Positions 20,236-31,002 of a stretch of DNA of 64,000 bases are shown one piece after another. The stretch's first letter is position 1, and the number at the start of each line of letters is the position of its first letter. Under the pieces are notes generated by a model, which saw only the letters and a list, made by a program, of their open reading frames with translations, was not told where the DNA came from and ran no database searches. The position numbers were made by a program, and so were the translations under genes. This DNA is from an uncultured Caulobacteraceae bacterium (GTDB lineage: Bacteria; Pseudomonadota; Alphaproteobacteria; Caulobacterales; Caulobacteraceae): assembly GCA_937138625.1 (NCBI GenBank), contig CAKZPF010000004.1:124001-188000 (forward strand). The letters run 5' to 3'.

Positions 20236-21123
20236 CTAGGCTTGGGTGCGCGCGGCCGCCAATTCGTGCTCGGAAACCACATCCCAGCACTGTGGCTGTT
20301 GCAGCACGGCGCGCACCAGGCTGTTGTTCAGGGCGTGGCCGGGCTTATAGGCCTCGAACCGGCCCAAAACCGGCATACCCAGCACATAAAGGTCGCCAAT
20401 GGCATCCAGCGCCTTGTGACGAACAAATTCATCAGCGTAACGCAGGCCACCGGGATTTTTCACCTGATCGTTTTCAATGACAATGCAATTGTCCAGCGAA
20501 CCCCCACGGGCCAGCCCTTGCGCGCGCAAAGCCTCGACATCCTTGGCAAAACCAAAGGTGCGGGCCACAGCCAGCTCTTGGCGGAAGGCCCGATCGCTCA
20601 TGGCCAGCACAATGCGCTGGCGGCTGATCAGCGGGGTGTCAAAATCAATGGCGCAGTCCACGGTGAAAGTCTGGGCGGGTTCAAGACGCGCCCACTTGTC
20701 GCCCTCGTCCACTTCGATGGGGTGCAGGATGCGCAACACATGGCGGGTGGCCTGTTGACGCTGCACGCCCGCCTTGTCGATGATGGCGACAAAATCCCGC
20801 GCCGAGCCATCCATGATCGGCACTTCGGGGCCATCGAGCTCGAGAATGGCGTTGTCCACCCCCAGCGCCGACAAAGCCGCCATCACATGTTCGATGGTGG
20901 CCACCGAAACGCCGGCGGCATTGGAAATGATGGTCGATAAGGTGGCCGAGGTCACAGCCGTGGGCTTGACAGGCACATGGTTGTCAGGCCCCAGCACATC
21001 GGTGCGCACAAACACGATGCCCGTGTTCACCTCGGCCGGTTTCAGACGCAGGATCACTTCGGCGCCCGTATGGACACCGATGCCCTGAACCTCTGTTACC
21101 GATGCCAAAGTGGTTTGCGGCAT
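20236..21123 (-). CDS. lpxC: UDP-3-O-acyl-N-acetylglucosamine deacetylase
   Basis: 295 residues from the ATG at 21121-21123 (MPQTTLASVTEVQGIGVHTG), which has GGGAA at the right distance; the frame stays open 55 codons further but without family similarity. LpxC catalyses the committed, zinc-dependent step of lipid A synthesis. Zinc-ligand motifs are visible: TIEHVMAAL, HKALDAIGDLYVLG with its second His and Asp, and MDGSARDF near the active site. Located downstream of ftsZ behind two hairpins. Confidence 0.96.
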   Translation of the reverse strand: MPQTTLASVTEVQGIGVHTGAEVILRLKPAEVNTGIVFVRTDVLGPDNHVPVKPTAVTSATLSTIISNAAGVSVATIEHVMAALSALGVDNAILELDGPEVPIMDGSARDFVAIIDKAGVQRQQATRHVLRILHPIEVDEGDKWARLEPAQTFTVDCAIDFDTPLISRQRIVLAMSDRAFRQELAVARTFGFAKDVEALRAQGLARGGSLDNCIVIENDQVKNPGGLRYADEFVRHKALDAIGDLYVLGMPVLGRFEAYKPGHALNNSLVRAVLQQPQCWDVVSEHELAAARTQA

Positions 21124-21268
21124 GTTTGTTCCCGTATGATGCTTGGATCGCATGTAGTGTTTCTTTGTGACGCCAGAAGCGCCAGCCTGGGCAAAGCCCC
21201 GCATCACAGGGATACCCATTTCATCGTGTCCAGGCAAAACACCTTCCATTACGGAATGTTTCAACTGT

Positions 21269-21313
21269 GCGTTTACCCCCAAACGCACAACAAGCCCGGC
21301 TCGCCGGACTTGT
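21269..21313 (-). terminator. hairpin pair between ftsZ and lpxC
   Basis: An 11-pair stem, ACAAGTCCGGC / GCCGGGCTTGT read on the minus strand (21290-21313), is followed by a second small stem (GCGTTT/AAACGC, 21269-21286). There is no clear U-run, so it may be an attenuating or mRNA-stabilising structure rather than a full terminator. Confidence 0.45.
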
Positions 21314-21336
21314 GTAAAATTCTATTTTTCAGATAG

Positions 21337-23013
21337 TTATCGACGCAAGAAAGCGGGAATATCCACCACGTCATCGTCTTCGGGCTGGTCCGCGAACAGA
21401 TCAGCTTTCTGGTGGGTTTGCGGTTGTGAAGACGGCGCTGCAGCGGCAGGCCCGCTCGCCCCATAACCATAGGACGGCGTGCGGGCCTCGGGTTGCGGGG
21501 CGGTTGGGGTTGGCTCCACATGCGGGGTCTGCTGATCTTGTCGAGCACTGTGATGGGTTTCACGCACGCGCACGCTGTGGTCGGCCGGCTCGGTATAGCT
21601 TTGGCGGTCATCGCGAACCTTGCCTTTGCCCCAGCCAAACAGACTGAATTTCTTTTGGGGTTTGGCCTCGTGGTCGTGGGGGCGCTCGTAAGATTGGGCC
21701 TGCATGGATGTGGCTTGCACCTGCTGGTGCTCTTGGTGATGTTCTTGTCCATGACGCGGCATGGACGGCACATCATGATCCGCATGTGCCTGGTGTTGTG
21801 GTGCTTCTGGCTGGTGATGAGAGGTCGCCACCTGAGGCTCGGTATGCTGGCTGTGATCTTCGGCTTCGTGATGCGCGGGCTCTTGTGGGGTTTCGTCGAC
21901 CTCATGAGACAATCGGGCCGCCACTTCGGCTTGCATATCGTGCACGGTCGGTTTCTGAGCCTGGGCCATGGCGGGTGGACGCCAGCCCACGGTAGGGCGT
22001 TGGGCCGGGCGCTGAATGGGTTTTTCTGGCTCGTGTTGGGCGAAGACCTCGGACTCGATGCCGGTGGCCACCACAGAGACGCGCATGGTGCCTTCCATGT
22101 TCTCATCCAAAGATGAGCCCACGATGATGTTGGCGTCAGGGTCAACCTCTGAGCGGATTTCGTTCGCCGCCTCGTCCACTTCATAAAGAGTCAGGTCATA
22201 GCCGCCGGTGATGTTGATCAACACGCCCTTGGCGCCTTTCATCGACACTTCGTCCAACAGCGGGTTGTTGATGGCGGCTTGGGCCGCTTCGACGGCGCGG
22301 CGTTCACCTTCAGCCTCGCCCGAACCCATCATGGCCTTGCCCATCTCGCTCATGACGGTGCGCACATCGGCAAAGTCCAGATTGATCAAACCGGGCATCA
22401 CCATCAGATCGGTGATCGACCGCACGCCCGAGCACAAAACCTCGTCGGCCATGCCAAAGGCTTCGGCAAAGGTTGTGCGCTCGTTGGCAATGCGGAACAG
22501 ATTTTGGTTGGGAATGATGATCAGGGTGTCAACATGCTTTTGCAGCTCAGAAATGCCTGACTCGGCCAGTTTCATACGGCGACCGCCTTCGAACTGGAAC
22601 GGCTTGGTCACCACGCCAACGGTCAGAATGCCTTTGTCACGAGCACATTGCGCGATCACAGGCGCCGCCCCGGTGCCGGTGCCCCCGCCCATGCCGGCGG
22701 TGACAAACACCATATGGGTGCCTTCCAGGTGTGCTTCGATATCGCCCATGGATTCTTCGGCGGCCTGCTGGCCCACTTGTGGCTGAGCCCCGGCCCCGAG
22801 CCCCTGGGTGATGTCCGCGCCCAGTTGGATGCGGGTATCGGTTTTGGAACGCTGCAAGGCCTGCGCATCTGTATTGGCCACAATAAAGTCGCACCCCATA
22901 ACGCCCGCATCGATCATATTGTTCACGGCATTGCCACCGGCGCCACCGACGCCAAACACCGTAATGCGGGGGTTGAGCTCCGTGGTTCGGGGAGCAGACA
23001 AATGCAAAGTCAT
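21337..23013 (-). CDS. ftsZ: cell division GTPase FtsZ with long His-rich linker
   Basis: 558 residues from the ATG at 23011-23013 ([16 protein letters not shown]), with AGAGG upstream. The tubulin-like GTPase core is complete, including [15 protein letters not shown] and the signature [11 protein letters not shown]. The conserved C-terminal peptide [10 protein letters not shown] that binds FtsA and ZipA-like partners is at the very end. The linker between them is about 220 residues, Gln/Pro/Glu-rich, and holds about 23 His, often as HH or HxH (e.g. [21 protein letters not shown]). Polymerises into the Z ring at the membrane. Confidence 0.97.
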   Translation of the reverse strand: MTLHLSAPRTTELNPRITVFGVGGAGGNAVNNMIDAGVMGCDFIVANTDAQALQRSKTDTRIQLGADITQGLGAGAQPQVGQQAAEESMGDIEAHLEGTHMVFVTAGMGGGTGTGAAPVIAQCARDKGILTVGVVTKPFQFEGGRRMKLAESGISELQKHVDTLIIIPNQNLFRIANERTTFAEAFGMADEVLCSGVRSITDLMVMPGLINLDFADVRTVMSEMGKAMMGSGEAEGERRAVEAAQAAINNPLLDEVSMKGAKGVLINITGGYDLTLYEVDEAANEIRSEVDPDANIIVGSSLDENMEGTMRVSVVATGIESEVFAQHEPEKPIQRPAQRPTVGWRPPAMAQAQKPTVHDMQAEVAARLSHEVDETPQEPAHHEAEDHSQHTEPQVATSHHQPEAPQHQAHADHDVPSMPRHGQEHHQEHQQVQATSMQAQSYERPHDHEAKPQKKFSLFGWGKGKVRDDRQSYTEPADHSVRVRETHHSARQDQQTPHVEPTPTAPQPEARTPSYGYGASGPAAAAPSSQPQTHQKADLFADQPEDDDVVDIPAFLRR

Positions 23014-23184
23014 CACAGCCTCTTTAGTGCGTATGTTATTCCAGAAGGTGCATATACAATCTGGCAACAATGGTTAATGGCGGTTTAAGCCTGGGCTGTG
23101 TTTGCGGCGATTTTTAGATGGCTGGGATGCGAAAAATGGGGAAAGCACTGCGCATTCCAGATCTTAATGGGCAAAATCTTTGCC

Positions 23185-24525
23185 TTAGAAATTTTCCATC
23201 ACCCAGGCCATGGCCCGCTTCATCACCGGCAGATGGGCGTGGGGCATTTCACGCTTGCGGGTGGGGTCTTGGCTGAACACCCCCGCCGTGGTCACGGCGT
23301 CTTGGGGGCCAAAACAACCATGCATCAGGCCACCGGTGGCGGAGGCAAAGCCTGGTCCCTCGGCGCCATCTATCAAGCCAATCAAGCGCATAGGCCGCCC
23401 CAGGCGCGTTTGCCGCCCCAGGATGCGGGTCGCCACCTCACGTACACCTGGCAGCTGGCTGCCGCCACCCACCAACACCACACGCGGGCACTGAGCCGGC
23501 GTATAGCCCGCCGCCGTCAGACGCGCCGCAACCATTTCCAAGGTTTCTTCGATGCGGGGGCCAATGATTCGGTTTAGGTAAATTTTGGGGCTTTGCACTT
23601 GGTTTTGTGCGGGATTGTGCCCTTCGCCCAATTGCGGGAATTCGATTTGCTCGTAATCATCGCGGGGGCCAATGACGGCGGCCCCCTTCATGGTTTTCAA
23701 ACGCTCGGCCACCGCCAAAGGCGTCGACAGGCCGCGAGCAATGTCATTGGTGATGTGATGCGAGCCCACGGCAATGGTATCGGCATATTGCACCGTGCCA
23801 TCACGAAAAACACTGAGGCCCGTGGTGCCCCCGCCCAAGTCCACACAAACGGCCCCCAGTTTTTTCTCGTCCGCCGTCAGGGCCGACAACCCGGCGGCAT
23901 AGGGGCTTGCGGTGATGCCCGCCACATCCAAATGACAACGTTCCACAACATGGCGCAGGTTTTTCAAACCCACCGTCGGCACGGTCATCAGGTGCAAATC
24001 TATGCTCAGGCGTTCGGCAAACATGCCGCGCGGATCATACACCCCGCCCCGGCCATCCACCGCATAATTGGTGGGCAAGGCATGCAGCAAGCTGCGGCCC
24101 GGTGTCGGGAATTGGGCAATGGCGGCATGATAGGCGCGCATCAAATCGCGATCTGTGACCTCGTGACCGCCAATGTCGATGTCCACACTCAGGTGATGAC
24201 TGCTGATGTTGCCAGCGTTCAAACACAACCGCACCTGGCTGAGGGTTTGGCCCGCCATGCGCTCAGCCTTGTCGACGGCGGCGCGAATGGCGCTTTCGGC
24301 GGCGTCCATATCCACCACCACCCCGCCGCGGATCCCGCGTGAGCATTGATGCCCCTGGCCGGCAATGCGCAGCACCTGGTCTTCACGGCGCACGCCCTCG
24401 GGGCGCACAATCAAACAAGCGATTTTGCTCTCGCCGATATCCAAAACCGCCAAGGGTTCCGGACGGCTGGCAGGCAGCACACGGATGCCATTCAGCGCTT
24501 CATGTTTCTTGCGGAACGGTGCCAT
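23185..24525 (-). CDS. ftsA: cell division protein FtsA
   Basis: 446 residues. Actin-fold ATPase that tethers FtsZ to the membrane: phosphate-1 motif LAVLDIGESKIACLIV, phosphate-2 VCVDLGGGTTGLSVF, adenosine motif VVLVGGGSQLPG. The C-terminus (RAMAWVMENF) is a short amphipathic, membrane-targeting segment. ATG at 24523-24525 with AGAGG upstream. It sits between ftsQ and ftsZ as in nearly all dcw clusters. Confidence 0.96.
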   Translation of the reverse strand: MAPFRKKHEALNGIRVLPASRPEPLAVLDIGESKIACLIVRPEGVRREDQVLRIAGQGHQCSRGIRGGVVVDMDAAESAIRAAVDKAERMAGQTLSQVRLCLNAGNISSHHLSVDIDIGGHEVTDRDLMRAYHAAIAQFPTPGRSLLHALPTNYAVDGRGGVYDPRGMFAERLSIDLHLMTVPTVGLKNLRHVVERCHLDVAGITASPYAAGLSALTADEKKLGAVCVDLGGGTTGLSVFRDGTVQYADTIAVGSHHITNDIARGLSTPLAVAERLKTMKGAAVIGPRDDYEQIEFPQLGEGHNPAQNQVQSPKIYLNRIIGPRIEETLEMVAARLTAAGYTPAQCPRVVLVGGGSQLPGVREVATRILGRQTRLGRPMRLIGLIDGAEGPGFASATGGLMHGCFGPQDAVTTAGVFSQDPTRKREMPHAHLPVMKRAMAWVMENF

Positions 24526-24539
24526 ACTTACGCCTCTTG

Positions 24540-25454
24540 CTATGCCTCTTGGCCTGATGTCAGGCGCGCCGTGACTTCGCGCGCGGGCTTGGGCTTTTCT
24601 TTAATCGGGCGCAAAGCCATCTTGCCGTCAATGCGCAGATCGATGCGATCCATGGGCACCTTCAGGATCGGGTTTTCTGCCTCGAGGCGTTGCAGACGCG
24701 CCAATGCGGCCTCGGCCCCCACCTCCGGCAGCATAACATCCGCCCCCGAATTCAGACGCAAATTCCAACGGCGGTTGCCGACAAAAATCAAGGCCTGGAC
24801 CTCCTCGGCCACCCGCGGGTAACGCGCCAGCGCGGCGATCATGTCTTGGGCGTGTTGCTCGGCCCCCTCTCCCACCACCAGCGGCAGATGCATATGGTTT
24901 TTCACATCCGCCGCGCGAATGGGCATGCCGGTTTCGTCGATCACATAAACTCGTCCATTGTTTTGCCACAAGGCAAAGGGATGGCGCGGCGTCACCGCCA
25001 CATAGACCGTATGGGGCAACAGGCGCATGACGTGGGCTTCTTGTACCCAATCGACACTTTCCACCCGGCTTTTCACATCCCGCAGGCTCAGGCCCAAAAT
25101 GCTCTGGCCAGAATAGACACGCATGGCGGCCATCACATCGGTCTTGGGTTTGCCATCCAGGCCACTGATCTCGACTTGACCCACCTGAAAGCCCAAGCGT
25201 TGAAACTGCTGATCAAGGCCATAGCCCAGTTCCGATGCCGCCCAGGCCAAGGGCCCCGTCACCCACAAGCCCAAAGCGCACACACCCGCCAAGCCAATGC
25301 CCACCGCCGGACGCAAAGGGGTCGGCACACGCTGCCAAAGGGTGGTCTTCGCACGCGGGGTATCCCCTGTGGATTTGGCTTTTTTATCAGCCTTCGCTGG
25401 GGGCTTTTTCTTTTTGGTCTGTCTGTGTTCGTCGAGACGAAATATGGCGGCCAA
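24540..25454 (-). CDS. ftsQ: cell division protein FtsQ
   Basis: 304 residues. Bitopic inner-membrane protein: a Lys-rich cytoplasmic N-terminus, one membrane segment (VGIGLAGVCALGLWVTGPLAW, about 51-71) and a periplasmic POTRA domain (VGQVEISGLDGKPKTDVMAA) followed by the FtsQ beta domain. The start is a TTG at 25452-25454, supported by GGAGG six bases upstream; as a result the first 68 bases lie within the 3' end of ddl. Confidence 0.93.
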   Translation of the reverse strand: MAAIFRLDEHRQTKKKKPPAKADKKAKSTGDTPRAKTTLWQRVPTPLRPAVGIGLAGVCALGLWVTGPLAWAASELGYGLDQQFQRLGFQVGQVEISGLDGKPKTDVMAAMRVYSGQSILGLSLRDVKSRVESVDWVQEAHVMRLLPHTVYVAVTPRHPFALWQNNGRVYVIDETGMPIRAADVKNHMHLPLVVGEGAEQHAQDMIAALARYPRVAEEVQALIFVGNRRWNLRLNSGADVMLPEVGAEAALARLQRLEAENPILKVPMDRIDLRIDGKMALRPIKEKPKPAREVTARLTSGQEA

Positions 25455-26361
25455 GGGCGTCCTCCGTCATCCACGCCACCAGCGCCTGAAAATCCATGCC
25501 ACAATGGGCGGCCTGTTCCGGCGCAAGCGATGCTGGGGTCATTCCGGGTTGCGTATTGACCTCTAGAAGAACAAGTTTGTCGTTAACAAGGTCATAACGG
25601 AAGTCCGATCGTGACAATCCCGCACAGCCCAGTGCCCGATGGGCCACAGTTGAAAAGTGCAAAATATCCCGTTCAACATGTTCAGGAATATCGGCGGGCA
25701 CCACATGCGCCGAGCCTCCATCGCTGTATTTGGCGGCAAAATCATAAAACCCGGATGCGGGCACAATTTCCGTCACCGCCAAGGGGCGATCCCCCAGAAC
25801 GGCACAGGACAATTCCTTACCGGGGATGAATTTTTCCACCAAAACATCTTCGCCATAGGTCCAACCGTCGGCGGCGATCTCTTGGGGGGGCGGCAATGTC
25901 TCGTCTTCGATGATAAAGACACCGAAGCTTGAGCCCTCCGCCACCGGCTTGATGACATAGGGCGGGGTCATGATGTGCGCTTTGGCGGCCGTGTGACGGT
26001 TGACAAGCTTGTCATCCGCTAGCGGCACACCAAATTCACGCAAAATGGCTTTGGTCTTGTGTTTGTCCATGGCCACTGCCGAGGCCAATACGCCGGAGTG
26101 CGTATAAGGGATATCTAAAATATCCAACACCGCCTGAATACGCCCGTCCTCGCCCCAGGGGCCGTGCAGCGCATTAAAGGCCACATCGGGCTTTAAAGCG
26201 TTCAAAACCTCGGCGATGTCGCGGTCGACATCGACCTCGTGGACATGAGCCCCCAAGTCTCGCAGAGCCTTGGCCACGGCCCGGCCTGAGACCAAAGAGA
26301 CCTCACGTTCAGACGACCAGCCCCCCATCAAGACGGCTATGGATTTTCCCGATATGCTCAT
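25387..26361 (-). CDS. ddl: D-alanine--D-alanine ligase
   Basis: 324 residues. ATP-grasp ligase that makes the D-Ala-D-Ala end of the peptidoglycan stem peptide. Motifs seen: MGGWSSEREVSLVSG at the N-terminus, HGPWGEDGRIQ, YVIKPVAEGSSFGV (ATP binding) and LLEVNTQPGMTPASL at the C-terminal metal-binding site. The C-terminal tail (RTQTDQKEKAPSEG) overlaps the start of ftsQ. Nine bases downstream of murB. Confidence 0.96.
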   Translation of the reverse strand: MSISGKSIAVLMGGWSSEREVSLVSGRAVAKALRDLGAHVHEVDVDRDIAEVLNALKPDVAFNALHGPWGEDGRIQAVLDILDIPYTHSGVLASAVAMDKHKTKAILREFGVPLADDKLVNRHTAAKAHIMTPPYVIKPVAEGSSFGVFIIEDETLPPPQEIAADGWTYGEDVLVEKFIPGKELSCAVLGDRPLAVTEIVPASGFYDFAAKYSDGGSAHVVPADIPEHVERDILHFSTVAHRALGCAGLSRSDFRYDLVNDKLVLLEVNTQPGMTPASLAPEQAAHCGMDFQALVAWMTEDALGRHISSRRTQTDQKEKAPSEG

Positions 26362-26370
26362 GATGACATC

Positions 26371-27300
26371 CTATGATGAAACGGTATGGGACACGGGCAT
26401 CGGTTCGCCCAGGCGTTTGATTTCCCAGTGCAATTCGACGCCCGTTTGGTCTTTGACCTGTCGGCGAGCTTGCTCGCCCGTGGCCTCGAGATCCGCGGCC
26501 GTGGCCGTGCCGGTGTTGATTAGAAAATTGGCGTGCAGGTCGGAAAACTTGGCCCCACCGACGCCGCGTCCACGCCAGCCCGCTTGGTCGATCAATTGCC
26601 AGCTTTTGTGCCCATCGGGGTTTTTGAACGTCGAGCCACCGGTCTTTTCCCGGATGGGTTGGCTTTCGGCGCGGCGGGCGCTGATCTCGTCCATACGGGC
26701 CTGAATATTGGCAGGCGTATCGGCACGCCCCTTGAAGGTGGCGGCGACAAAAATCAGCCCCCGTGAAGCGGCCTGTGAACGACGATAGGAAAAGCCCATA
26801 TCTTCAGGCGATAAGCGCACCGTTTGGCCATCTGGCGTTAAGGCCTCGGCCTCGACAAACACATCACAGGTCTCGGCGCCATAACAGCCGGCGTTCATCA
26901 CACAGGCCCCGCCCACGGTGCCGGGAATGCCGCAAAAAAACTCAAGGCCAGCGATCCCCGCCTTGGCCGCCGTCTTGGCCACCATGGCGTCGGGCACGGC
27001 CGCCCCGGCACGCAGGGTGTGGTCATCGCCAACCGCAATGCCGTTGAAGCCAGAGCCCAAGCGCACCACCAAGCCGCGAATGCCCCCATCGCGTACCAAC
27101 ACATTCGAGCCCACCCCCAGAACCGTTAGCGGCACATCAGCGGGCTTCGTGCGCAGCACCTGGGCCAGGTCCTCGGGGGTTTTGGGCATGAATAACCATT
27201 GCGCTGCCCCACCAACGCGAAACCAGACATACGGTGCCAAGGGCGCGTCCGGCATCACCGCGCCGTCTGCCCCCTGCAGCCAATCCGGAAGGCTGGTCAT
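26371..27300 (-). CDS. murB: UDP-N-acetylenolpyruvoylglucosamine reductase
   Basis: 309 residues. FAD enzyme that reduces the enolpyruvyl group to make UDP-MurNAc. Family motifs: [43 protein letters not shown] and GGSTFKNP with the catalytic Ser region; type IIa-like length as in other alphaproteobacteria. ATG overlaps the murC stop (ATGA). Confidence 0.96.
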   Translation of the reverse strand: MTSLPDWLQGADGAVMPDAPLAPYVWFRVGGAAQWLFMPKTPEDLAQVLRTKPADVPLTVLGVGSNVLVRDGGIRGLVVRLGSGFNGIAVGDDHTLRAGAAVPDAMVAKTAAKAGIAGLEFFCGIPGTVGGACVMNAGCYGAETCDVFVEAEALTPDGQTVRLSPEDMGFSYRRSQAASRGLIFVAATFKGRADTPANIQARMDEISARRAESQPIREKTGGSTFKNPDGHKSWQLIDQAGWRGRGVGGAKFSDLHANFLINTGTATAADLEATGEQARRQVKDQTGVELHWEIKRLGEPMPVSHTVSS

Positions 27301-28730
27301 GCCTCGACCTCGGCCTTTTCAGCACTAAGAGCCTCCAGCGCCTTGGGCAGACGCCCCATCCACTGGCTGATGTCGCCGGCCCCCAGGCCCACGACCACGT
27401 CACCGGGCTTGGCGATTTCGGCAATCGCGGGGGCCAGTTCAGCCTCGCCGGCAATGCCGCGCACATCACGATGCCCCCAGCGGCGAATGCCTTCCACCAG
27501 GGCTTGGCGATCGACGCCTTCTTTGGGCTCTTCGCCCGCGGCATACACATCCGTGACCACCACCGCATCGGCATCAAGGAAGCAATCGCAGAACTCAGCA
27601 AACAAAGACTGCAAACGGCTGTAGCGGTGCGGCTGCACCACCGCCACCACCCGGCCTTCGGTCACCTGGCGGGCGGCCTTCAGGACAGCGGCGATTTCCA
27701 CGGGGTGGTGCCCGTAATCATCCACCAGACGCACATCGTTCCAGGTGCCAACGGTGGTAAAGCGCCGCTTGACCCCCGTAAACCCAGACAAGCCCTTGAG
27801 AATGGCGGTATCACTGGCCCCGAGCTCACGCGCGACCGCAATCGCCGCCAACGCATTCAACAAATTGTGGGGCCCTGCCATAGGCAGGTGCAGGTCAATC
27901 ATGGTCATGGGCGGTTCACCGCGCACCTGCCAGACGACATCGAAATGGGTGCCATCATTGGCATGGCGCACATTGTCGGCGCGCACATCGGCCTGGGGGT
28001 TGGTGCCATAGGTGATGACCCGGCGGTTATCGGTGCGCGCCGCCAAGGCCGCACTTTCCGGATGATCGGTGCACACCACCGCAAACCCATAAAAGGGGAT
28101 GTTGCCGATGAAATCATCAAAGGCCTCTTTGATGGCTTCGAAATCGCCATAATGATCCAAGTGCTCGGGGTCGATATTGGTGACAATGGCGATGGTGGAT
28201 TTCAGCTTCAGGAAGCTGCCGTCGCTTTCATCGGCCTCGACCACGATCCAGTCGCCCGTACCCACCTTGGCGTTGGTGCCATAGGCGTTGATGATGCCAC
28301 CATTGACCACAGTGGGGTCCAAATCCGCCGCATCCAACAAACTGGCCACCAGCGAGGTCGTGGTGGTCTTGCCATGGGTGCCGCCCACCGCCACGGAAAA
28401 TTTCAGCCGCATCAGCTCAGCCAACATTTCGGCCCGGCGCACGATGGGTAGGCCGCGTTTCAGAGCCTCTTTGACCTCGGGGTTGTCGCGCTTGACGGCT
28501 GTGGAAACCACAATGGCCCCGGCCTCGCCCAAATTGCGGGGATCGTGGCCAATGCTGATGGCGATGCCTTTGTCACGCAGGCGATCCGTGTTGGCGCTGT
28601 CCTTTTGATCAGAGCCTTGCACCTCATAGCCAAGGGTCAACATGATCTCGGCAATGCCGCTCATACCAATGCCGCCGATGCCCACAAAGTGCACCGGCCC
28701 GACATCAAAGGGAATGGGTCGTTTTGTCAT
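27297..28730 (-). CDS. murC: UDP-N-acetylmuramate--L-alanine ligase
   Basis: 477 residues. Adds L-Ala to UDP-MurNAc, the first amino-acid ligase of the Mur series. N-terminal Rossmann motif [18 protein letters not shown]-binding [14 protein letters not shown], then EADESDGSF and [13 protein letters not shown] are intact. Overlaps murG by four bases upstream and murB by four downstream. Confidence 0.97.
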   Translation of the reverse strand: MTKRPIPFDVGPVHFVGIGGIGMSGIAEIMLTLGYEVQGSDQKDSANTDRLRDKGIAISIGHDPRNLGEAGAIVVSTAVKRDNPEVKEALKRGLPIVRRAEMLAELMRLKFSVAVGGTHGKTTTTSLVASLLDAADLDPTVVNGGIINAYGTNAKVGTGDWIVVEADESDGSFLKLKSTIAIVTNIDPEHLDHYGDFEAIKEAFDDFIGNIPFYGFAVVCTDHPESAALAARTDNRRVITYGTNPQADVRADNVRHANDGTHFDVVWQVRGEPPMTMIDLHLPMAGPHNLLNALAAIAVARELGASDTAILKGLSGFTGVKRRFTTVGTWNDVRLVDDYGHHPVEIAAVLKAARQVTEGRVVAVVQPHRYSRLQSLFAEFCDCFLDADAVVVTDVYAAGEEPKEGVDRQALVEGIRRWGHRDVRGIAGEAELAPAIAEIAKPGDVVVGLGAGDISQWMGRLPKALEALSAEKAEVEA

Positions 28731-29827
28731 ACCCTTAGCTTTAATCGGCTTTCGATCTCGTCTGCAAGTCTCTTTGCGGCATCGGGTTGGGCTTGGTGGC
28801 GGGCGGCCTGGGCCATGGCCAACAGCCGATCAGGCGTTTGCAAAAGCGGCTGTAGAGTTTGGACGATATGTTCAGGCGTGGCTTCGGCCTCACTCAGCAT
28901 CACGGCCGCCCCGGCCCGCACCAGGGTTTGGGCGTTGCCGGTTTGGTGGTCATCCATGGCGGCGGCAAACGGGATCAGCAGGCTGGGGCGACCACTGGCC
29001 GCCAGTTCGCTGACGCTGCTGGCCCCGGCACGCGAAATCACCAGATGGGCCGTGGCCAGCCGATCGGGGATGTCAGAAAAGAACGGAGCCACCTCGGCGC
29101 TTATGCGGGCCTTGGCATAGGTTTGGGTGACCATATCGGCTTGCTCGGCGCGGGCCTGTTGCACGACCCGCAAGCGATCTCGTAAGGGTGCGGGCAGCGC
29201 GCACAAAGCCTGGGGCAGCTGAGCGCCCAAAATGCGCGCGCCCTGACTGCCGCCCAAAATCAAAAGGTTAAGGGGGCCATCCGGCTCGGGTGGCTGATAA
29301 TCCGCCAAATTGGCAATCGCCGCCCGCACCGGATTGCCCACCACCGTGGCACGCCGGGCAAATGCGCTGGTACCGGCCACAGGAAACCCCGAAAACACCG
29401 CATCCACCCGCCCGGCAAACAGCCGATTGACCCGGCCGGGCACAGCGTTTTGGTCATGAATAATGGTGGCAATATTGGCAGTCTTCGCCGCCAGCAAACC
29501 TGGCACGGTGGGATAGCCACCAAAACCCGCCACACACCCCACATCATAGTGTTTGATGGCCTTGTGAGCGGCCTTGATACCGGCACGAATGCGCATCATG
29601 GCCCCAGGCCACGCCCAGGGTTTGCGCAGGGGCAATTGCGCAGCCGGCAAGGTGATGATCTCGTCAGCGGGGAAACCATCCGTATAGCGCGCGCCCCGGG
29701 CATCGGTACTGAGGATCACCGTGATGCCGCGTGCCCGCAAGGCGTCTGCGGTGGCGCGTGCGGGAAACATATGTCCGCCTGTACCGCCCGCAGCCAACAT
29801 CACGGCTTGTGTGTTCGCAGCGGTCAT
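28727..29827 (-). CDS. murG: undecaprenyl-PP-MurNAc-pentapeptide GlcNAc transferase
   Basis: 366 residues. Converts lipid I to lipid II at the cytoplasmic face of the inner membrane. N-terminal [12 protein letters not shown] (lipid-linked acceptor loop), [14 protein letters not shown] and the C-terminal donor site [18 protein letters not shown] are typical of GT28 MurG. Four-base overlaps with ftsW and murC on either side. Confidence 0.97.
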   Translation of the reverse strand: MTAANTQAVMLAAGGTGGHMFPARATADALRARGITVILSTDARGARYTDGFPADEIITLPAAQLPLRKPWAWPGAMMRIRAGIKAAHKAIKHYDVGCVAGFGGYPTVPGLLAAKTANIATIIHDQNAVPGRVNRLFAGRVDAVFSGFPVAGTSAFARRATVVGNPVRAAIANLADYQPPEPDGPLNLLILGGSQGARILGAQLPQALCALPAPLRDRLRVVQQARAEQADMVTQTYAKARISAEVAPFFSDIPDRLATAHLVISRAGASSVSELAASGRPSLLIPFAAAMDDHQTGNAQTLVRAGAAVMLSEAEATPEHIVQTLQPLLQTPDRLLAMAQAARHQAQPDAAKRLADEIESRLKLRV

Positions 29828-31002
29828 GGGGTTCCTTTCTGGGCGGCCTTGACCTCGAACGGCGTCTTGACCTCAAAGGCCCCTGGACGCCGCCGCGTCA
29901 GGGCCAAAGCAAACCCCAAGGTAAAGGCCATGGCCAACATCGAGGACCCCCCATAGGAAATGAACGGCAGGGTCATGCCCTTGGGCGGCACCAAGCGCAA
30001 ATTCACCGCCAAATTGATGAAGGCCTGGAAGGCAAACAGGATGAACAAACCCGAGGCCGCCAGCTGTTCAAAATGCCGCCCCAGCCGCAAGGACCGCCAC
30101 AGCCCCCGCGCGGTGATCAGGGCAAACAAAGCGATCAACAGGATCCCCATCAGCACGCCAAATTCCTCGGCAGCTACGGCATAAATAAAATCGGTATGGG
30201 CATCGGGCAACAGATGCTTCACGCGCCCTTCCCCCGGCCCCGTGCCCCAAAAGCCCCCTTCGGCAATGGCGTGAAAAGCGCGATCAATTTGATAAGTGTC
30301 GGCGTTTTCCGGATTGATGAACATCTCGACCCGGTCAGCCACATGGGGAAAGATCAGATACGCGCCCCAAGCCCCGGCCATGGCCAGCACCCCCAAAACC
30401 GCAATCCACAAAATGGGCACGCCCGCCAAAAAAAACGTCGCACCAAAGCTGGCGGTGATCAGCACCGTTTGGCCAAAATCCGGCTGCAACAGCAACAACA
30501 CCACCGCCAGCCCATACAGACCAAAGGCCACGGGAATGCCGGGGAAACGATCAACGGTGTTGCTTTCGGCGAACATCCAGGCCGCCAAAATGATCAGGGC
30601 CGGTTTCATAAATTCCGAAGGTTGCAAGGTGAAACCCGCCACCGAAATCCAGCGCGCCGCGCCTTTCGCTTCGTGGCCCATGAACAAAATCGCCACCATC
30701 AGCAGCAGACTGCCCAGATACATCAGCGCCGCCAAGCGTCGCACCCCACGGGGATTGAGGTTTGAGACCACAAACATCACCACCAAACCCAAACCCGCGA
30801 ACACACTTTGGCGACTAAAAAAATAAAAGGGCTCGGACAAGCCAATGCGATAGGCCGCCGCCGGTGAAGACGACAAGGACAGCAACACCCCGATGGCGAT
30901 CAAACCAAACGCCGAAAAGGCAATGGGGCGATCAATGGTCCACCACCAGTTGGCCAGCCAACTGCGGTCCGTGCGGGCCACGCCATGCACGGGATCAGCC
31001 AT
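29824..31002 (-). CDS. ftsW: SEDS-family peptidoglycan glycosyltransferase FtsW
   Basis: 392 residues, around ten membrane segments. Signature PPKGMTLPFISYGGSSMLA near the C-terminus and EFGVLMGILLIALF are those of FtsW. It polymerises lipid II at the septum together with FtsI. The ATG at 31000-31002 gives a one-base TGATG junction with murD, preceded by AAGGGTG; a GTG one codon upstream would give a GTGA overlap. Confidence 0.95.
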   Translation of the reverse strand: MADPVHGVARTDRSWLANWWWTIDRPIAFSAFGLIAIGVLLSLSSSPAAAYRIGLSEPFYFFSRQSVFAGLGLVVMFVVSNLNPRGVRRLAALMYLGSLLLMVAILFMGHEAKGAARWISVAGFTLQPSEFMKPALIILAAWMFAESNTVDRFPGIPVAFGLYGLAVVLLLLQPDFGQTVLITASFGATFFLAGVPILWIAVLGVLAMAGAWGAYLIFPHVADRVEMFINPENADTYQIDRAFHAIAEGGFWGTGPGEGRVKHLLPDAHTDFIYAVAAEEFGVLMGILLIALFALITARGLWRSLRLGRHFEQLAASGLFILFAFQAFINLAVNLRLVPPKGMTLPFISYGGSSMLAMAFTLGFALALTRRRPGAFEVKTPFEVKAAQKGTP

